Assembly (NCBI RefSeq): GCF_023715145.1
Contig: NZ_JAMBNP010000001.1
Coordinates: 868,001 to 932,000, forward strand
DNA from: Paenibacillus glycanilyticus
GTDB lineage: Bacteria > Bacillota > Bacilli > Paenibacillales > Paenibacillaceae
Direction: 5' to 3'
Length of the DNA stretch: 64,000 bases
A model generated the notes under the pieces. It was not told the DNA's origin and did not search any database. It was given only the letters and a program-made list of their open reading frames with translations. The translations under genes and the position numbers were made by a program. Of this stretch, positions 8,137 through 15,844 are shown piece by piece (the first letter of the stretch is position 1; every line of letters begins with the position of its first letter).

Positions 8137-9410
8137 TCATCCTTCCTCCCTTCTCTACCGTCAGCCGTAAGCAGTCCAATAGCAAGCTCTCTAGCCTGCT
8201 CCAGCCAATGCTGGGGTAGCTCGTCCCATCGTCCGCGGAGCAGCCTTCCCAGCTTTGCATGTCCGGAGAGAGGGGCGACGGCTGCGGCAGCTTCCCGCCT
8301 CCATGCGTCCTTCTCGGCTTCCAGCCGCAACGTAAGCCTGAACAATTCACCGGCAAAGCTGTCCTCGTCTTGCAGCTCCGACAGCTCAAGCTGAGCTTTC
8401 GTATTTCCTTCAAGAGCATAAACCCATGCCTCGAGCGGCAATTGCTGCAGCTGCTCCAGCAAGGCACGGATCGTAAGCGTCTCCGTCAGCTTAGGATGCA
8501 ACGGACCTTGACCGTCCAGCAGAAGCCGAAGCATGACCGTCCGCCCTTCTCCTTCAGATGCAAGCAGCTCAGCCTGCTCTTCGAGCCGTTGAAGCAGCTC
8601 CTGCTCCGTATTTAGTCCCGCAATAGAAACCCTAGCCTCCAGCCACCTGATTTCATCAAGCGGCACAAAGGTCAATTGAACGGCCCGTGAAGAGGAAACC
8701 TCAACCACATAGCATCCTTTTGGTCCTGTTTCTCTCGGATTCCGCCCCTGAATATTGCCCGAATAAACGACATGCGGATATTCATGCAGCACTTTTCTTG
8801 TATGTATATGGCCTAATGCCCAATAATCGAATCCTTTGCCAACCAGCTCCTCAAGCGAGCAAGGCGCATACGGATCATGGGCTTGATCCCCGTTCACGTT
8901 GCCATGCAGCATCGCGATATGGAAAGGCGCACCTTCAACCGGCGAATAGCCTGCCGCCAAATTATCGGTTACGTGGCGCTTCCCGTAAGACATCCCGTAA
9001 ACAAAAGCAGCCAGCTCACCGTTTCTGCAGTAAGCCGGCCGATATTCCATTCCGCTTGCGCCAAATTGCGTCACGTTGGAAGGAAGCTTCAGCTCCGCCC
9101 TGGCGCCGTTAAGAGGATCATGATTGCCGTGTATGACAAATACAGCTATTCCATGCTGCTGCAGACGTTCCCATTCCTTCATTAGAATAAGCTGCGCTTT
9201 CAGCGAACGGTCCGCCTCATCGTACAAATCACCGGATATGACGATAAAATCAACCTGCTCCCGAATCGCCGTCTCCGTTAGCCGGCGCAGGGCGCTGAAG
9301 GTAGACGCCATCAGCCTCTCCTTCAGCGCATCCGGCACCTTGCTCATTCCGCGAAACGGACTGTCGAGATGCAAATCTGCCGCATGTATAAATCGAAAAG
9401 GAACCGTCAC
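8133..9410 (-). CDS. yhaO: YhaO-type metallophosphoesterase (SbcD-like nuclease)
   Basis: A 425-residue calcineurin-like phosphoesterase related to SbcD/Mre11. The metal-binding motifs are visible in order: DLH at 12-14, GDLYDE at 60-65, GNHD at 95-98, HGNVNGD near 170 and GHIHTR near 200. The family processes DNA ends and the partner is the ATPase encoded directly downstream. The ATG is 2 bases after the stop of the glycosyltransferase gene and its stop overlaps yhaN by 4 bases, so all three are one operon. The Bacillus neighbour yhaM is absent here. Confidence 0.9.
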   Translation of the reverse strand: MTVPFRFIHAADLHLDSPFRGMSKVPDALKERLMASTFSALRRLTETAIREQVDFIVISGDLYDEADRSLKAQLILMKEWERLQQHGIAVFVIHGNHDPLNGARAELKLPSNVTQFGASGMEYRPAYCRNGELAAFVYGMSYGKRHVTDNLAAGYSPVEGAPFHIAMLHGNVNGDQAHDPYAPCSLEELVGKGFDYWALGHIHTRKVLHEYPHVVYSGNIQGRNPRETGPKGCYVVEVSSSRAVQLTFVPLDEIRWLEARVSIAGLNTEQELLQRLEEQAELLASEGEGRTVMLRLLLDGQGPLHPKLTETLTIRALLEQLQQLPLEAWVYALEGNTKAQLELSELQDEDSFAGELFRLTLRLEAEKDAWRREAAAAVAPLSGHAKLGRLLRGRWDELPQHWLEQARELAIGLLTADGREGRKDE

Positions 9411-9412
9411 GA

Positions 9413-10543
9413 TTATTCCTCCGGTTTCAGCGATAAATAAACTCTCTTCATCTGCGAGATGACCCGCTGGAGCGAATAGACCTTCTTCGCTTTATCCCAG
9501 CCTGCGCGCGCCAGATTGTAGCGGTAAGTCGGATCCACTACCAGCTTCTCGAGCGCATCCGCGAGCGCAGGCGCGTCTTCCGGCGGCACTAACAGACCGT
9601 TTACCCCGTCTTCGATTTGCTCGGCAATGCCGCCGACGTTTGTTCCGACAAGTGCCAGCCAGCACAAAGCCGCTTCCGCAAATACGGAACCGAAGGCTTC
9701 CGCGCGCGAAGGAAGAACAAAGACGTCGAAGAACGGCATGAACTCTTCGGGATGAAGCATGTAACCGTAAAAAATAATGTCGTCGTATAGGTCCAGCTTA
9801 ACAGCAAGCTGCTCCAGTTCCTCCCGGATTGGCCCGTCCCCGATAATATGCAGGACAAAAGGATGCCCGCGCCGCTTCAGTTCCGCGCAAGCGTGCAGCA
9901 GAATATCCAGACCTTTCGCCGGCACAAGACGGCATACCGTAATAAATTGAGGTACGGCATTCTCGTGGGCGATTGGCTTGAAGCGTTTCTCGTCAAACCC
10001 GTTCGGAATAACTTTAATAACCGAGGTATCCTTCATATAAGGAGATAAATAAGTCCGGAATGAATCCGATACCGTAAGCAGTCGGTCAAGCTTGGCTTCC
10101 AGTTCACCGTAGATCGAAGTCAAGAAGCGGTGCGCCGTACTGTTTTCTTCAATTTTTCCGTTCAGGACAAGCTCCCGTTCGAAGCTGGAGTGAATCGTCA
10201 TCATCACGGGCGTATCCGGATACAGCTGCTTCATAACAAGCGCCGCGATTGGATGATGCGCATGAATGATATCATAAGACTTTTTAAGCCGAAGACGCGT
10301 CCACCAAATATAGTCCCGCATCGTCTGCAAATATTTATCAACGATAGGATCACCAAGGAACGGTGTCACATCAAATGTTTCGAATACGATTTCTTCTTGT
10401 CCTTTGCCTCTTACCCGCTTCGGAAGCGAGAATAATTCCATCTGCCAGCCCAGTTTCAAAAAACGCTCTTGAATGTAAGGCACCATGGAGGACACGCCGC
10501 CCGGTTGTTCCGGCGGAAAAAACAATGCTTGTAGTATATTCAA
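9413..10543 (-). CDS. Glycosyltransferase family 4
   Basis: A 376-residue GT-B fold glycosyltransferase. The N-terminal half has the acceptor-side Gly-rich PPEQPGGVSSMV and DIIHAHHP. The C-terminal half has VCRLVPAKGLDILLHA, IIGDGPIREELE and the donor-binding PSRAEAFGSVFAEA pattern, where the family normally has an EGFGL-type motif. The sugar and acceptor are unknown. The Shine-Dalgarno TAGGAGG is 9-10 bases from the ATG. It is the first gene of the unit with yhaO and yhaN, an unusual partner for DNA-repair genes. Its leader is a long repeat array with terminator-like hairpins. Confidence 0.9.
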   Translation of the reverse strand: MNILQALFFPPEQPGGVSSMVPYIQERFLKLGWQMELFSLPKRVRGKGQEEIVFETFDVTPFLGDPIVDKYLQTMRDYIWWTRLRLKKSYDIIHAHHPIAALVMKQLYPDTPVMMTIHSSFERELVLNGKIEENSTAHRFLTSIYGELEAKLDRLLTVSDSFRTYLSPYMKDTSVIKVIPNGFDEKRFKPIAHENAVPQFITVCRLVPAKGLDILLHACAELKRRGHPFVLHIIGDGPIREELEQLAVKLDLYDDIIFYGYMLHPEEFMPFFDVFVLPSRAEAFGSVFAEAALCWLALVGTNVGGIAEQIEDGVNGLLVPPEDAPALADALEKLVVDPTYRYNLARAGWDKAKKVYSLQRVISQMKRVYLSLKPEE

Positions 10544-10560
10544 TGTCCTTCCTCCTAAAA

Positions 10561-10903
10561 TGAATTATCACACAAATAGTCTCATTCCTGACTATTTGTG
10601 ATGATTCATGCTTCGAATGCATTCGCTAAAAAAAATTTTCATACAAGTGGCTTACTCTGTGCCACTTGTGATAATTTTTGCTTCGTAAGCATGTGCTTAT
10701 GAATTATCACACAAATAGTCTCATTCCTGACTATTTGTGATGATTCATGCTTCGTAAGCATTCGCTAAAAAAAATTTCATACAAGTGGCTTACTCTGTGC
10801 CACTTGTGATAATTTTTGCTTCGTAAGCATGTGCTTATGAATTGTCACACAAATAGTCTAATTCCCGACTATTTGTGTGATTCATGCTTCGTAAGCATTC
10901 GCT
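10561..10903. repeat. Tandem hairpin repeat array (A-B-A-B-A, period 138-139 bp)
   Basis: Two and a half copies of a 138-139 base unit start at 10561, 10700 and 10838. Each unit holds hairpin A (CACAAATAGTC paired with GACTATTTGTG) and hairpin B (ACAAGTGGC paired with GCCACTTGT), separated by the short dyad TGCTTCGTAAGCA. The third copy ends after hairpin A. The array lies wholly in the 5' leader of the minus-strand glycosyltransferase gene and abuts its Shine-Dalgarno. Read in that direction, each B hairpin is followed by eight T residues (complement of 10627-10634 and 10766-10773), like a weak terminator. Confidence 0.92.
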
Positions 10904-11066
10904 GTTGATCCTCTTTAATTTTAACCAGTTATAAGCCGATAACTTAATTATGGGAGATCAAGCTCTTTCGTTCCAGTGTCAACCTTTTACCATCTCGTAA
11001 ATCATGATATATTAGAACATATGTTTCTGTAAAGCAACACTCCATAGGATATGGTGATACTCATTT

Positions 11067-12245
11067 ATGACAATTCTAACCTGGCTTACCGGGCCTAACG
11101 GCCAGCTTATTTCTTCCGCATGTGTCATTATCATCCTTATACTCATGCTTTTCATGTCAACCCGGCTGTATACCAGTTATCGGAACAAACGCATCTACCG
11201 GCTGCTCACCTTAACGATCCCGCTCTTTATGGTGCAGAACACCGTTCTTGCGATGCTCGCTTATCCCGAGCAGGAGCTTCCGCCATGGCTTCATGTTGTT
11301 TCGATGATTTTACAAATCGTCTCTTTTATTATTATAAACTTTGTGTTCATGAAATTATATACTCATCGTGGCGCACAGATAAAAGTTGCCCCCTTCGTGC
11401 TGCTGATTGGCTTGACCTTTTTTATCGCCCTGCTGCAGTACATGTTTATTGATCCGTCCGAAGAAGTTCTGCTCCCGGGAGGGCAGTACCGTTTTCTTGC
11501 TCTTGATTTCTACTCATTAATTGTGACCTTCCTGATTCTGCTTGGCACCAAAGGGGCGGAGATGAACGGCAAGTTCTCGGCCAGCCTCATTACCTATTTC
11601 ATCCTGGATCTATCGAGAATTGCTGATGGTTATGTGTTCCACGGCACTGTGGATTGGCTCGTGTTGCTCAGCTATTTTCTGCCGGTCGTCTATTTCATGC
11701 AGCTCTTCCTCCTGCTGTTCGAATGGGTGATCGAGCGGCTGATGATGACTTATCAGTCATCGATTACGGACGGTTTAACAGGCTTGTACAACCGGCGGCA
11801 TTTCACCTCAAAGGCGGAGCAGCTGCTGCAAAATCAGAAAGGACTTGCCGTTATTTTCTGCGATATCGATAACTTCAAGAAGCTTAATGATACGCAAGGC
11901 CATCATAAGGCCGACGGCGTTCTGAAGCAGGTGGCTGAGATTATGAAGGAAGAATCCGCGGGAATCGGAGCGGCTGGCCGTTACGGCGGCGAAGAGCTGC
12001 TAGCCTGCATAACTACCGAGCGGGTTAAGCCGGAACGAGTCGCCGAATCCATCCGCAGCCGCGTCGAAAAAGAAACCATTGTAACCGTAAGCGTTGGCGT
12101 CAGTACTTCCAAGGATAGTCAGGAAGTCGTCCAGCTCATCAAGCTGGCGGACGAGGCCATGTACCATTCGAAAACCACCGGCAAAAACAAGGTATCCCTA
12201 TTCCATTCCTTACCGTCCAGCAAGAAAAAAGCACTAACAACCTAA
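11067..12245 (+). CDS. Membrane GGDEF-domain protein (putative diguanylate cyclase)
   Basis: A 392-residue protein with about seven N-terminal transmembrane helices (to roughly residue 225) and a C-terminal GGDEF domain that would make cyclic di-GMP from GTP. The domain begins DGLTGLYNRRHF, includes CDIDNFKKLND and has the active-site loop GGEEL at 307-311. The inhibitory I-site RxxD normally five residues before the loop is missing (AGIG at that place), so product feedback at that site is unlikely. It is divergent from the glycosyltransferase and separated from it by the repeat array. A terminator follows directly. The signal sensed by the membrane part is unknown. Confidence 0.9.
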   Translation: MTILTWLTGPNGQLISSACVIIILILMLFMSTRLYTSYRNKRIYRLLTLTIPLFMVQNTVLAMLAYPEQELPPWLHVVSMILQIVSFIIINFVFMKLYTHRGAQIKVAPFVLLIGLTFFIALLQYMFIDPSEEVLLPGGQYRFLALDFYSLIVTFLILLGTKGAEMNGKFSASLITYFILDLSRIADGYVFHGTVDWLVLLSYFLPVVYFMQLFLLLFEWVIERLMMTYQSSITDGLTGLYNRRHFTSKAEQLLQNQKGLAVIFCDIDNFKKLNDTQGHHKADGVLKQVAEIMKEESAGIGAAGRYGGEELLACITTERVKPERVAESIRSRVEKETIVTVSVGVSTSKDSQEVVQLIKLADEAMYHSKTTGKNKVSLFHSLPSSKKKALTT

Positions 12246-12248
12246 AAA

Positions 12249-12306
12249 ACAGGGTCTAGTCTTAGCAGCCGTATGCCGCTACAGATTAGACCCTGTTATT
12301 TTATTC
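12249..12306 (+). terminator. Intrinsic terminator of GGDEF gene
   Basis: ACAGGGTCTAGTC pairs with GATTAGACCCTGT around a loop with its own small stem and is followed by TATTTTATT. Confidence 0.85.
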
Positions 12307-12410
12307 TCCACAATTCATACAGTCCAATCCGGTCCCCAATATTCCCCCGCATTCACTTTCCCATAAGCCCCATACACTCTCCATTTCTGCTCATTTCCCC
12401 CACCACTACC

Positions 12411-12680
12411 TGTAAGCTCCAAAAGCTTCTTACACTCCGGAGTTTCTTCCTCAAATCACTCTGTAAGCTCCAAAGGCGTCTTCCCCATCTCCATCCACCT
12501 AACTTTTTAACCAATCCCTTATCTGTAAGCTCCAAAAGCTTCTTACACACTAGCGTTTCTTCCTAAAATCACTCTGTAAGCTCCAAAGGCACCTTACATT
12601 TCTCCATCCACCTAACTCTTTAACCACTCCCCTCACCTGTAAGCTCCAAAAGCTTCTTACTCATCAGCGTTTCTTCTTCG
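12411..12680. repeat. 113-bp tandem repeat with TGTAAGCTCC dyads
   Basis: TGTAAGCTCCAAAAGC-type dyads start at 12411, 12524 and 12638. A second form, TGTAAGCTCCAAAGGC, starts at 12462 and 12575. Both series step by 113-114 bases, so the region is about 2.3 copies of a 113-base unit made of two related half-units. The first form reads nearly the same on both strands (GTAAG...CTTAC). It fills the gap between two convergent genes, and no coding potential is convincing here. Confidence 0.9.
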
Positions 12681-12700
12681 CCGCATCTCTCACCACGAAC

Positions 12701-12734
12701 AAAAAAAGCCCGCTCCCCTATCCGGAGAGCGAGC
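12701..12734 (-). terminator. Intrinsic terminator of the HAD gene pair
   Basis: On the minus strand GCTCGCTCTCC pairs with GGGGAGCGGGC and runs into TTTTTTTG. Confidence 0.85.
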
Positions 12735-12754
12735 ACCACATGACTAACCTTCAT

Positions 12755-13420
12755 TTACTTCCTTACCAACCCGCTCAAGAGCTGTCCCAGCTCTTCTACC
12801 GTTCCCGACAGATAAGTCGGCTCTGCGAGCCTCAATTCTTCTTCGCTGCCATAGCCGTAGCCCACGCCGATAGTGTCCATGCCATGACGCTTGGCGCCGA
12901 TAATATCATGCTTGCGATCGCCAATCATGATGGCATCCTGCGCGGACAAGCCGCAGGTTAGAAGCACATGCTCGATAACTTCCCCTTTATCGACGCGCGT
13001 ATTATCCAGATTGCTGCCGCCAATAAACTCGAAGTATTCGCTCAGCTCGAAGTATGCGATGATTTTTTCAGCGAAGAAGGTAGGCTTCGACGTAGCGACA
13101 TACAATGATGCCCCCTGCTCCTTCAGAGCTGCAAGGACTTCTTTTATACCCGCATATCGCTCGTTCTCGTACATGCCTCTCTCCGAAAAATATTCCCGGT
13201 AGTAAGCAATAGCCTGGGTGACCATTTCATCCGTAAAGCCGTAAAACTCCTTGAACGAGCCGGCTAACGGCGGTCCAATGAAAGGATCGAGGACATCGAG
13301 ATTATCTACCTGAATGCCGAATTTGCTCAGAGAATATTGAATAGCGCTTGTGATGCCCAGCTTCGGGTCGGTTAAAGTACCGTCAAGGTCAAATAAAATA
13401 GCGGAATACGTCTTTGTCAT
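12755..13420 (-). CDS. HAD-superfamily phosphatase (Gph/PpaX-like)
   Basis: A 221-residue HAD hydrolase with motif I FDLDGT (nucleophile Asp11, general acid Asp13), motif II VATSKP near residue 109, a motif III lysine, and motif IV IMIGDRKHDIIGA. The cap type and length resemble phosphoglycolate phosphatase or 5'-nucleotidase members of COG0546; the substrate is not predictable. The ATG overlaps the stop of the upstream YjjG-like gene in ATGA, so the two HAD genes are coupled. A strong terminator follows. Confidence 0.88.
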   Translation of the reverse strand: MTKTYSAILFDLDGTLTDPKLGITSAIQYSLSKFGIQVDNLDVLDPFIGPPLAGSFKEFYGFTDEMVTQAIAYYREYFSERGMYENERYAGIKEVLAALKEQGASLYVATSKPTFFAEKIIAYFELSEYFEFIGGSNLDNTRVDKGEVIEHVLLTCGLSAQDAIMIGDRKHDIIGAKRHGMDTIGVGYGYGSEEELRLAEPTYLSGTVEELGQLLSGLVRK

Positions 13421-14100
13421 AGCAGGGTCAGCACCTCGGATAATTGTTTGATTTCGAATTTAGGTTGAACGGGTGTCGGATTCGTCTTGTTATGCGGGTT
13501 ATACCAGCAGGTATCGATCCCGCTGTTCAGACCGCCTTGTATATCAGAGGTTAATGAATCCCCTACAATCAGCACTTTGCCCGGATCGGTAATGCCAAGC
13601 TTATTAAAGGTGTACTCGAAGATGCCAAGATGCGGCTTCTGATAGCCCGTATCCTCCGATACGATGATATGCTCGAAATAATGATCCATGCCCGCCTTGG
13701 CAAAACGCGACAGCTGCACTTCCCGGATCCCGTTTGTAATAATAGCGAGTCTGACCTTGGAGCGCAGCTCTTCTACAAGCTCCACTGCCCCGTCGATCAA
13801 ATAGGCGCCAGCTCCCAAATAATTTAAGTACCGGCTGCTGAACTCGTCAGCGCCTATGGTTATGCCCGTGCCGGCGAACAACCGGCTGAAGCGTTCCACC
13901 CGAAGGTCGGCAAGCGAAATGGCACCTTTTTCGAAATCATTCCACAGCTCCTGGTTAATGGTCCGATAGATCGCTACATAGTCGGTATCCGGCGATTGGA
14001 TGCCAAATTCCTCAAAAACGCTTGAAAGCGCGTAGTCCTCGGCTTTCTTATAGTCGAATAGCGTATCATCAGCATCAAATAATATGACATCGTAGTTCAT
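13417..14100 (-). CDS. YjjG-family HAD nucleotidase
   Basis: A 227-residue HAD hydrolase with motif I LFDADDTLFDY (Asp9 and Asp11), motif II IITNG, the lysine in QKPHLGIFEYTF and motif IV VLIVGDSLTSDIQGG. FDADDTLFDY and the PxxxIF segment are typical of the YjjG group, which dephosphorylates non-canonical pyrimidine nucleotides and protects the nucleotide pool. The Shine-Dalgarno AAGGAGAG precedes the ATG. It is the first gene of a two-gene unit. Confidence 0.88.
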   Translation of the reverse strand: MNYDVILFDADDTLFDYKKAEDYALSSVFEEFGIQSPDTDYVAIYRTINQELWNDFEKGAISLADLRVERFSRLFAGTGITIGADEFSSRYLNYLGAGAYLIDGAVELVEELRSKVRLAIITNGIREVQLSRFAKAGMDHYFEHIIVSEDTGYQKPHLGIFEYTFNKLGITDPGKVLIVGDSLTSDIQGGLNSGIDTCWYNPHNKTNPTPVQPKFEIKQLSEVLTLL

Positions 14101-14132
14101 AACAGATTAACTCTCCTTGCTTTCATCATTTA

Positions 14133-14930
14133 CTATACTTCCAGTGTCCCTTGCAAAATCAGCTTCGCTTGGCCGGTCAACAGGACACGGCTGCCGTTAA
14201 CGGCAACCTTCACGATGCCTCCGCGTTTGGAAGCCTGATATCCCGTCAGCTCCTGCTTGCGAAGCCTTCTTGCCCAATACGGCGCAAGCGCGCAATGAGC
14301 CGAACCCGTTACCGGATCCTCCAGTATGCCCGCATTCGGATAGAAGGCACGGGATACGAAATCATAAGGCGAGCCTGCTGCCGCCTTCGCCGTAACAATG
14401 ACCCCTCTGCCACCCACCGCGATAAGCTGCTGCTGATCGGGCTTTAGGCTGCGCACCGTTTGCTCACTATCTACCTCAACCACATAGTCCATACGGTTCT
14501 TGCCCGTATAACGGGGAATTAGTCCAAGTCCCTGTATAAGCGCTTCCGGGGCGTTCACCGGCTGCGCCGTCTCTTCCGGAAAGTCCATCGTCATCCAGCC
14601 GTCAACGGCGTCATACGCAACGGTGAGAATCCCGCTCTTGGTAACGAACCTGGCCGTATCTTGCGGCTGGAGTCTCCCTGTCTGCCACAGCACAAATGCT
14701 GAAGCCAATGTGGCATGACCGCAGAGATCAACTTCCGTCTCCGGCGTGAACCAGCGCAGGTCATAGCCGTCGTCGATCGGCACCAGAAAGGCAGTCTCGG
14801 ACAGATTCATCTCTGCTGCCACCTGCTGCATCCACCGCTCGTCTTCCGGCTTCTCGCATAAGCACACCGCTGCCGGATTTCCGCGGAACGGGTCGCTTGC
14901 AAAAGCATCCACCACATAAATGGGTTTCAT
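14133..14930 (-). CDS. PhzF-family isomerase-like protein
   Basis: A 265-residue member of the PhzF/DAP-epimerase fold. The start MKPIYVVDAFASDPFRGNPAAV and the LSETAFL motif with Glu45, the catalytic residue position in PhzF, are intact. DLCGHATLAS and GSAHCALAPYW are the second-half landmarks. No phenazine genes are near, so the biological substrate is unknown. AAGGAGGG precedes the ATG. It lies 32 bases upstream of the YjjG gene on the same strand and may share its transcript. Confidence 0.9.
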   Translation of the reverse strand: MKPIYVVDAFASDPFRGNPAAVCLCEKPEDERWMQQVAAEMNLSETAFLVPIDDGYDLRWFTPETEVDLCGHATLASAFVLWQTGRLQPQDTARFVTKSGILTVAYDAVDGWMTMDFPEETAQPVNAPEALIQGLGLIPRYTGKNRMDYVVEVDSEQTVRSLKPDQQQLIAVGGRGVIVTAKAAAGSPYDFVSRAFYPNAGILEDPVTGSAHCALAPYWARRLRKQELTGYQASKRGGIVKVAVNGSRVLLTGQAKLILQGTLEV

Positions 14931-14966
14931 TATCCGCCCTCCTTATTGTCTTTATTATAAACCATT

Positions 14967-15043
14967 AAAAAAAACAGGGACACCAGTGGGACAATGTCAT
15001 TAGGTTAAACTTAAATGACATTGACCCGCGGGGTACCCTGTTT
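14967..15043 (-). terminator. Long hairpin terminator after the GyrI-like gene
   Basis: On the minus strand AAACAGGG...CAATGTCATT pairs imperfectly with AATGACATTG...CCCTGTTT, two arms of about 30 bases with a central internal loop, ending in eight T residues. It is longer than an ordinary terminator and may be an intergenic repeat element serving as one. Confidence 0.75.
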
Positions 15044-15048
15044 CCTAT

Positions 15049-15504
15049 TTATTCGTCTCGCAATGGAATAAGAAGCTCAACCTCTTCCTCTTCCCAATGC
15101 CGTTCATCGGTATAAAAGACTTCAATGGCCAGTGCGCTGTCATGCTTGTTCAGCTTCCGCTCGTTCATCCAGGCAAACAGCTGTTCATAAGCTTCGCCAA
15201 TCCGTTTGTTTGTGGTCGCTACCATGGCATAACGGTGTTCCGGAATCGTGAACTGCACCATCCCTTTGGGCAGCTCCTCCATATGATACACCTCATAACA
15301 AGCCCAATAAGAGGCAAATACCTCATTGCCGAAATACGGGCTGTATAAGACAGGTGATTTGGATACGGTGTTTAATTCATGCTTGCGTGACAAAAACTCG
15401 CTCTGCAGCCGGATTGCTTCATCCGGAAAGGTAGAATACGGACCGCAATAGCTGATTCCGGCCAAATGAATAGCAGGCTTCGTAATGATGGAGCAGTTGT
15501 CCAA
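15049..15504 (-). CDS. GyrI-like effector-binding domain protein
   Basis: A 151-residue stand-alone small-molecule-binding domain of the GyrI/AraC effector-binding (SRPBCC-like) fold: KPAIHLAGISYCGPY, the central YWACYEV segment, EHRYAMVATTNKRIGEAYEQLFAWM and a C-terminal EVFYTDERH. There is no DNA-binding domain. The frame stays open to an ATG at 15591, but the proper start is the TTG at 15504, 8 bases after AGGAGGT. The extra upstream residues are translated from an intergenic repeat element. The ligand is unknown. Confidence 0.85.
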   Translation of the reverse strand: MDNCSIITKPAIHLAGISYCGPYSTFPDEAIRLQSEFLSRKHELNTVSKSPVLYSPYFGNEVFASYWACYEVYHMEELPKGMVQFTIPEHRYAMVATTNKRIGEAYEQLFAWMNERKLNKHDSALAIEVFYTDERHWEEEEVELLIPLRDE

Positions 15505-15700
15505 GCGAATACCTCCTAAAAAGTTTTCGAAGCAAAACTTACTTCGAAAGCATTGGCTTAAAGTTTTGCCAAGGTGAAACGGCTTCGCCATCCTTAGGCG
15601 GTAAAGCGCGTTTCATTCCTGAGAACTCTAAGCCAAATTAAAAGATAATTTGAAAACTCTTAGAATTGAAGCAAAACTTACTTCGCACTCAAAGAATTTA
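15505..15700. repeat. Leader repeat element with 18-bp direct repeats
   Basis: GAAGCAAAACTTACTTCG occurs at 15529-15546 and again at 15668-15685, exactly 139 bases apart. The first copy is part of a dyad (CAAAACTT...AAGTTTTG) and ends next to the Shine-Dalgarno of the GyrI-like gene. The element shares the GCTTCGxAAGC core and the position just before TTTTAGGAGG with the array before the glycosyltransferase gene. The rest of the gap to 15804 shows no gene. Confidence 0.75.
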
Positions 15701-15804
15701 ACGGTACGTATTAAGCAGGGATGAGCTTCATTTCGCCATTAGTGTAACATGATTGCCATTTTTAGGATAGTATTTTAATTGTTTTTTCCTGCTCTCCACA
15801 GGCA

Positions 15805-15836
15805 CAAAAAAAGCCGGCTCATAGAGAGCCGGCTTT
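15805..15836 (-). terminator. Intrinsic terminator of the nrd operon
   Basis: AAAGCCGGCTC pairs with GAGCCGGCTTT around TCTAT and is followed by TTTTTTTG on the minus strand. Confidence 0.92.
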
Positions 15837-15844
15837 GGATGATT

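Noticed and set aside
10561..10903. CRISPR array
   Set aside because: The repeats are contiguous 138-bp units without unique spacers and no cas genes are present; the same holds for 12411-12680.
12353..12550. 65-codon minus-strand frame (LWSLQ repeats)
   Set aside because: It is translated from the 113-bp repeat and has no binding site.
15505..15591. N-terminal extension of the GyrI-like protein
   Set aside because: These codons come from an intergenic repeat element; the TTG at 15504 has a perfect Shine-Dalgarno and begins the conserved fold.
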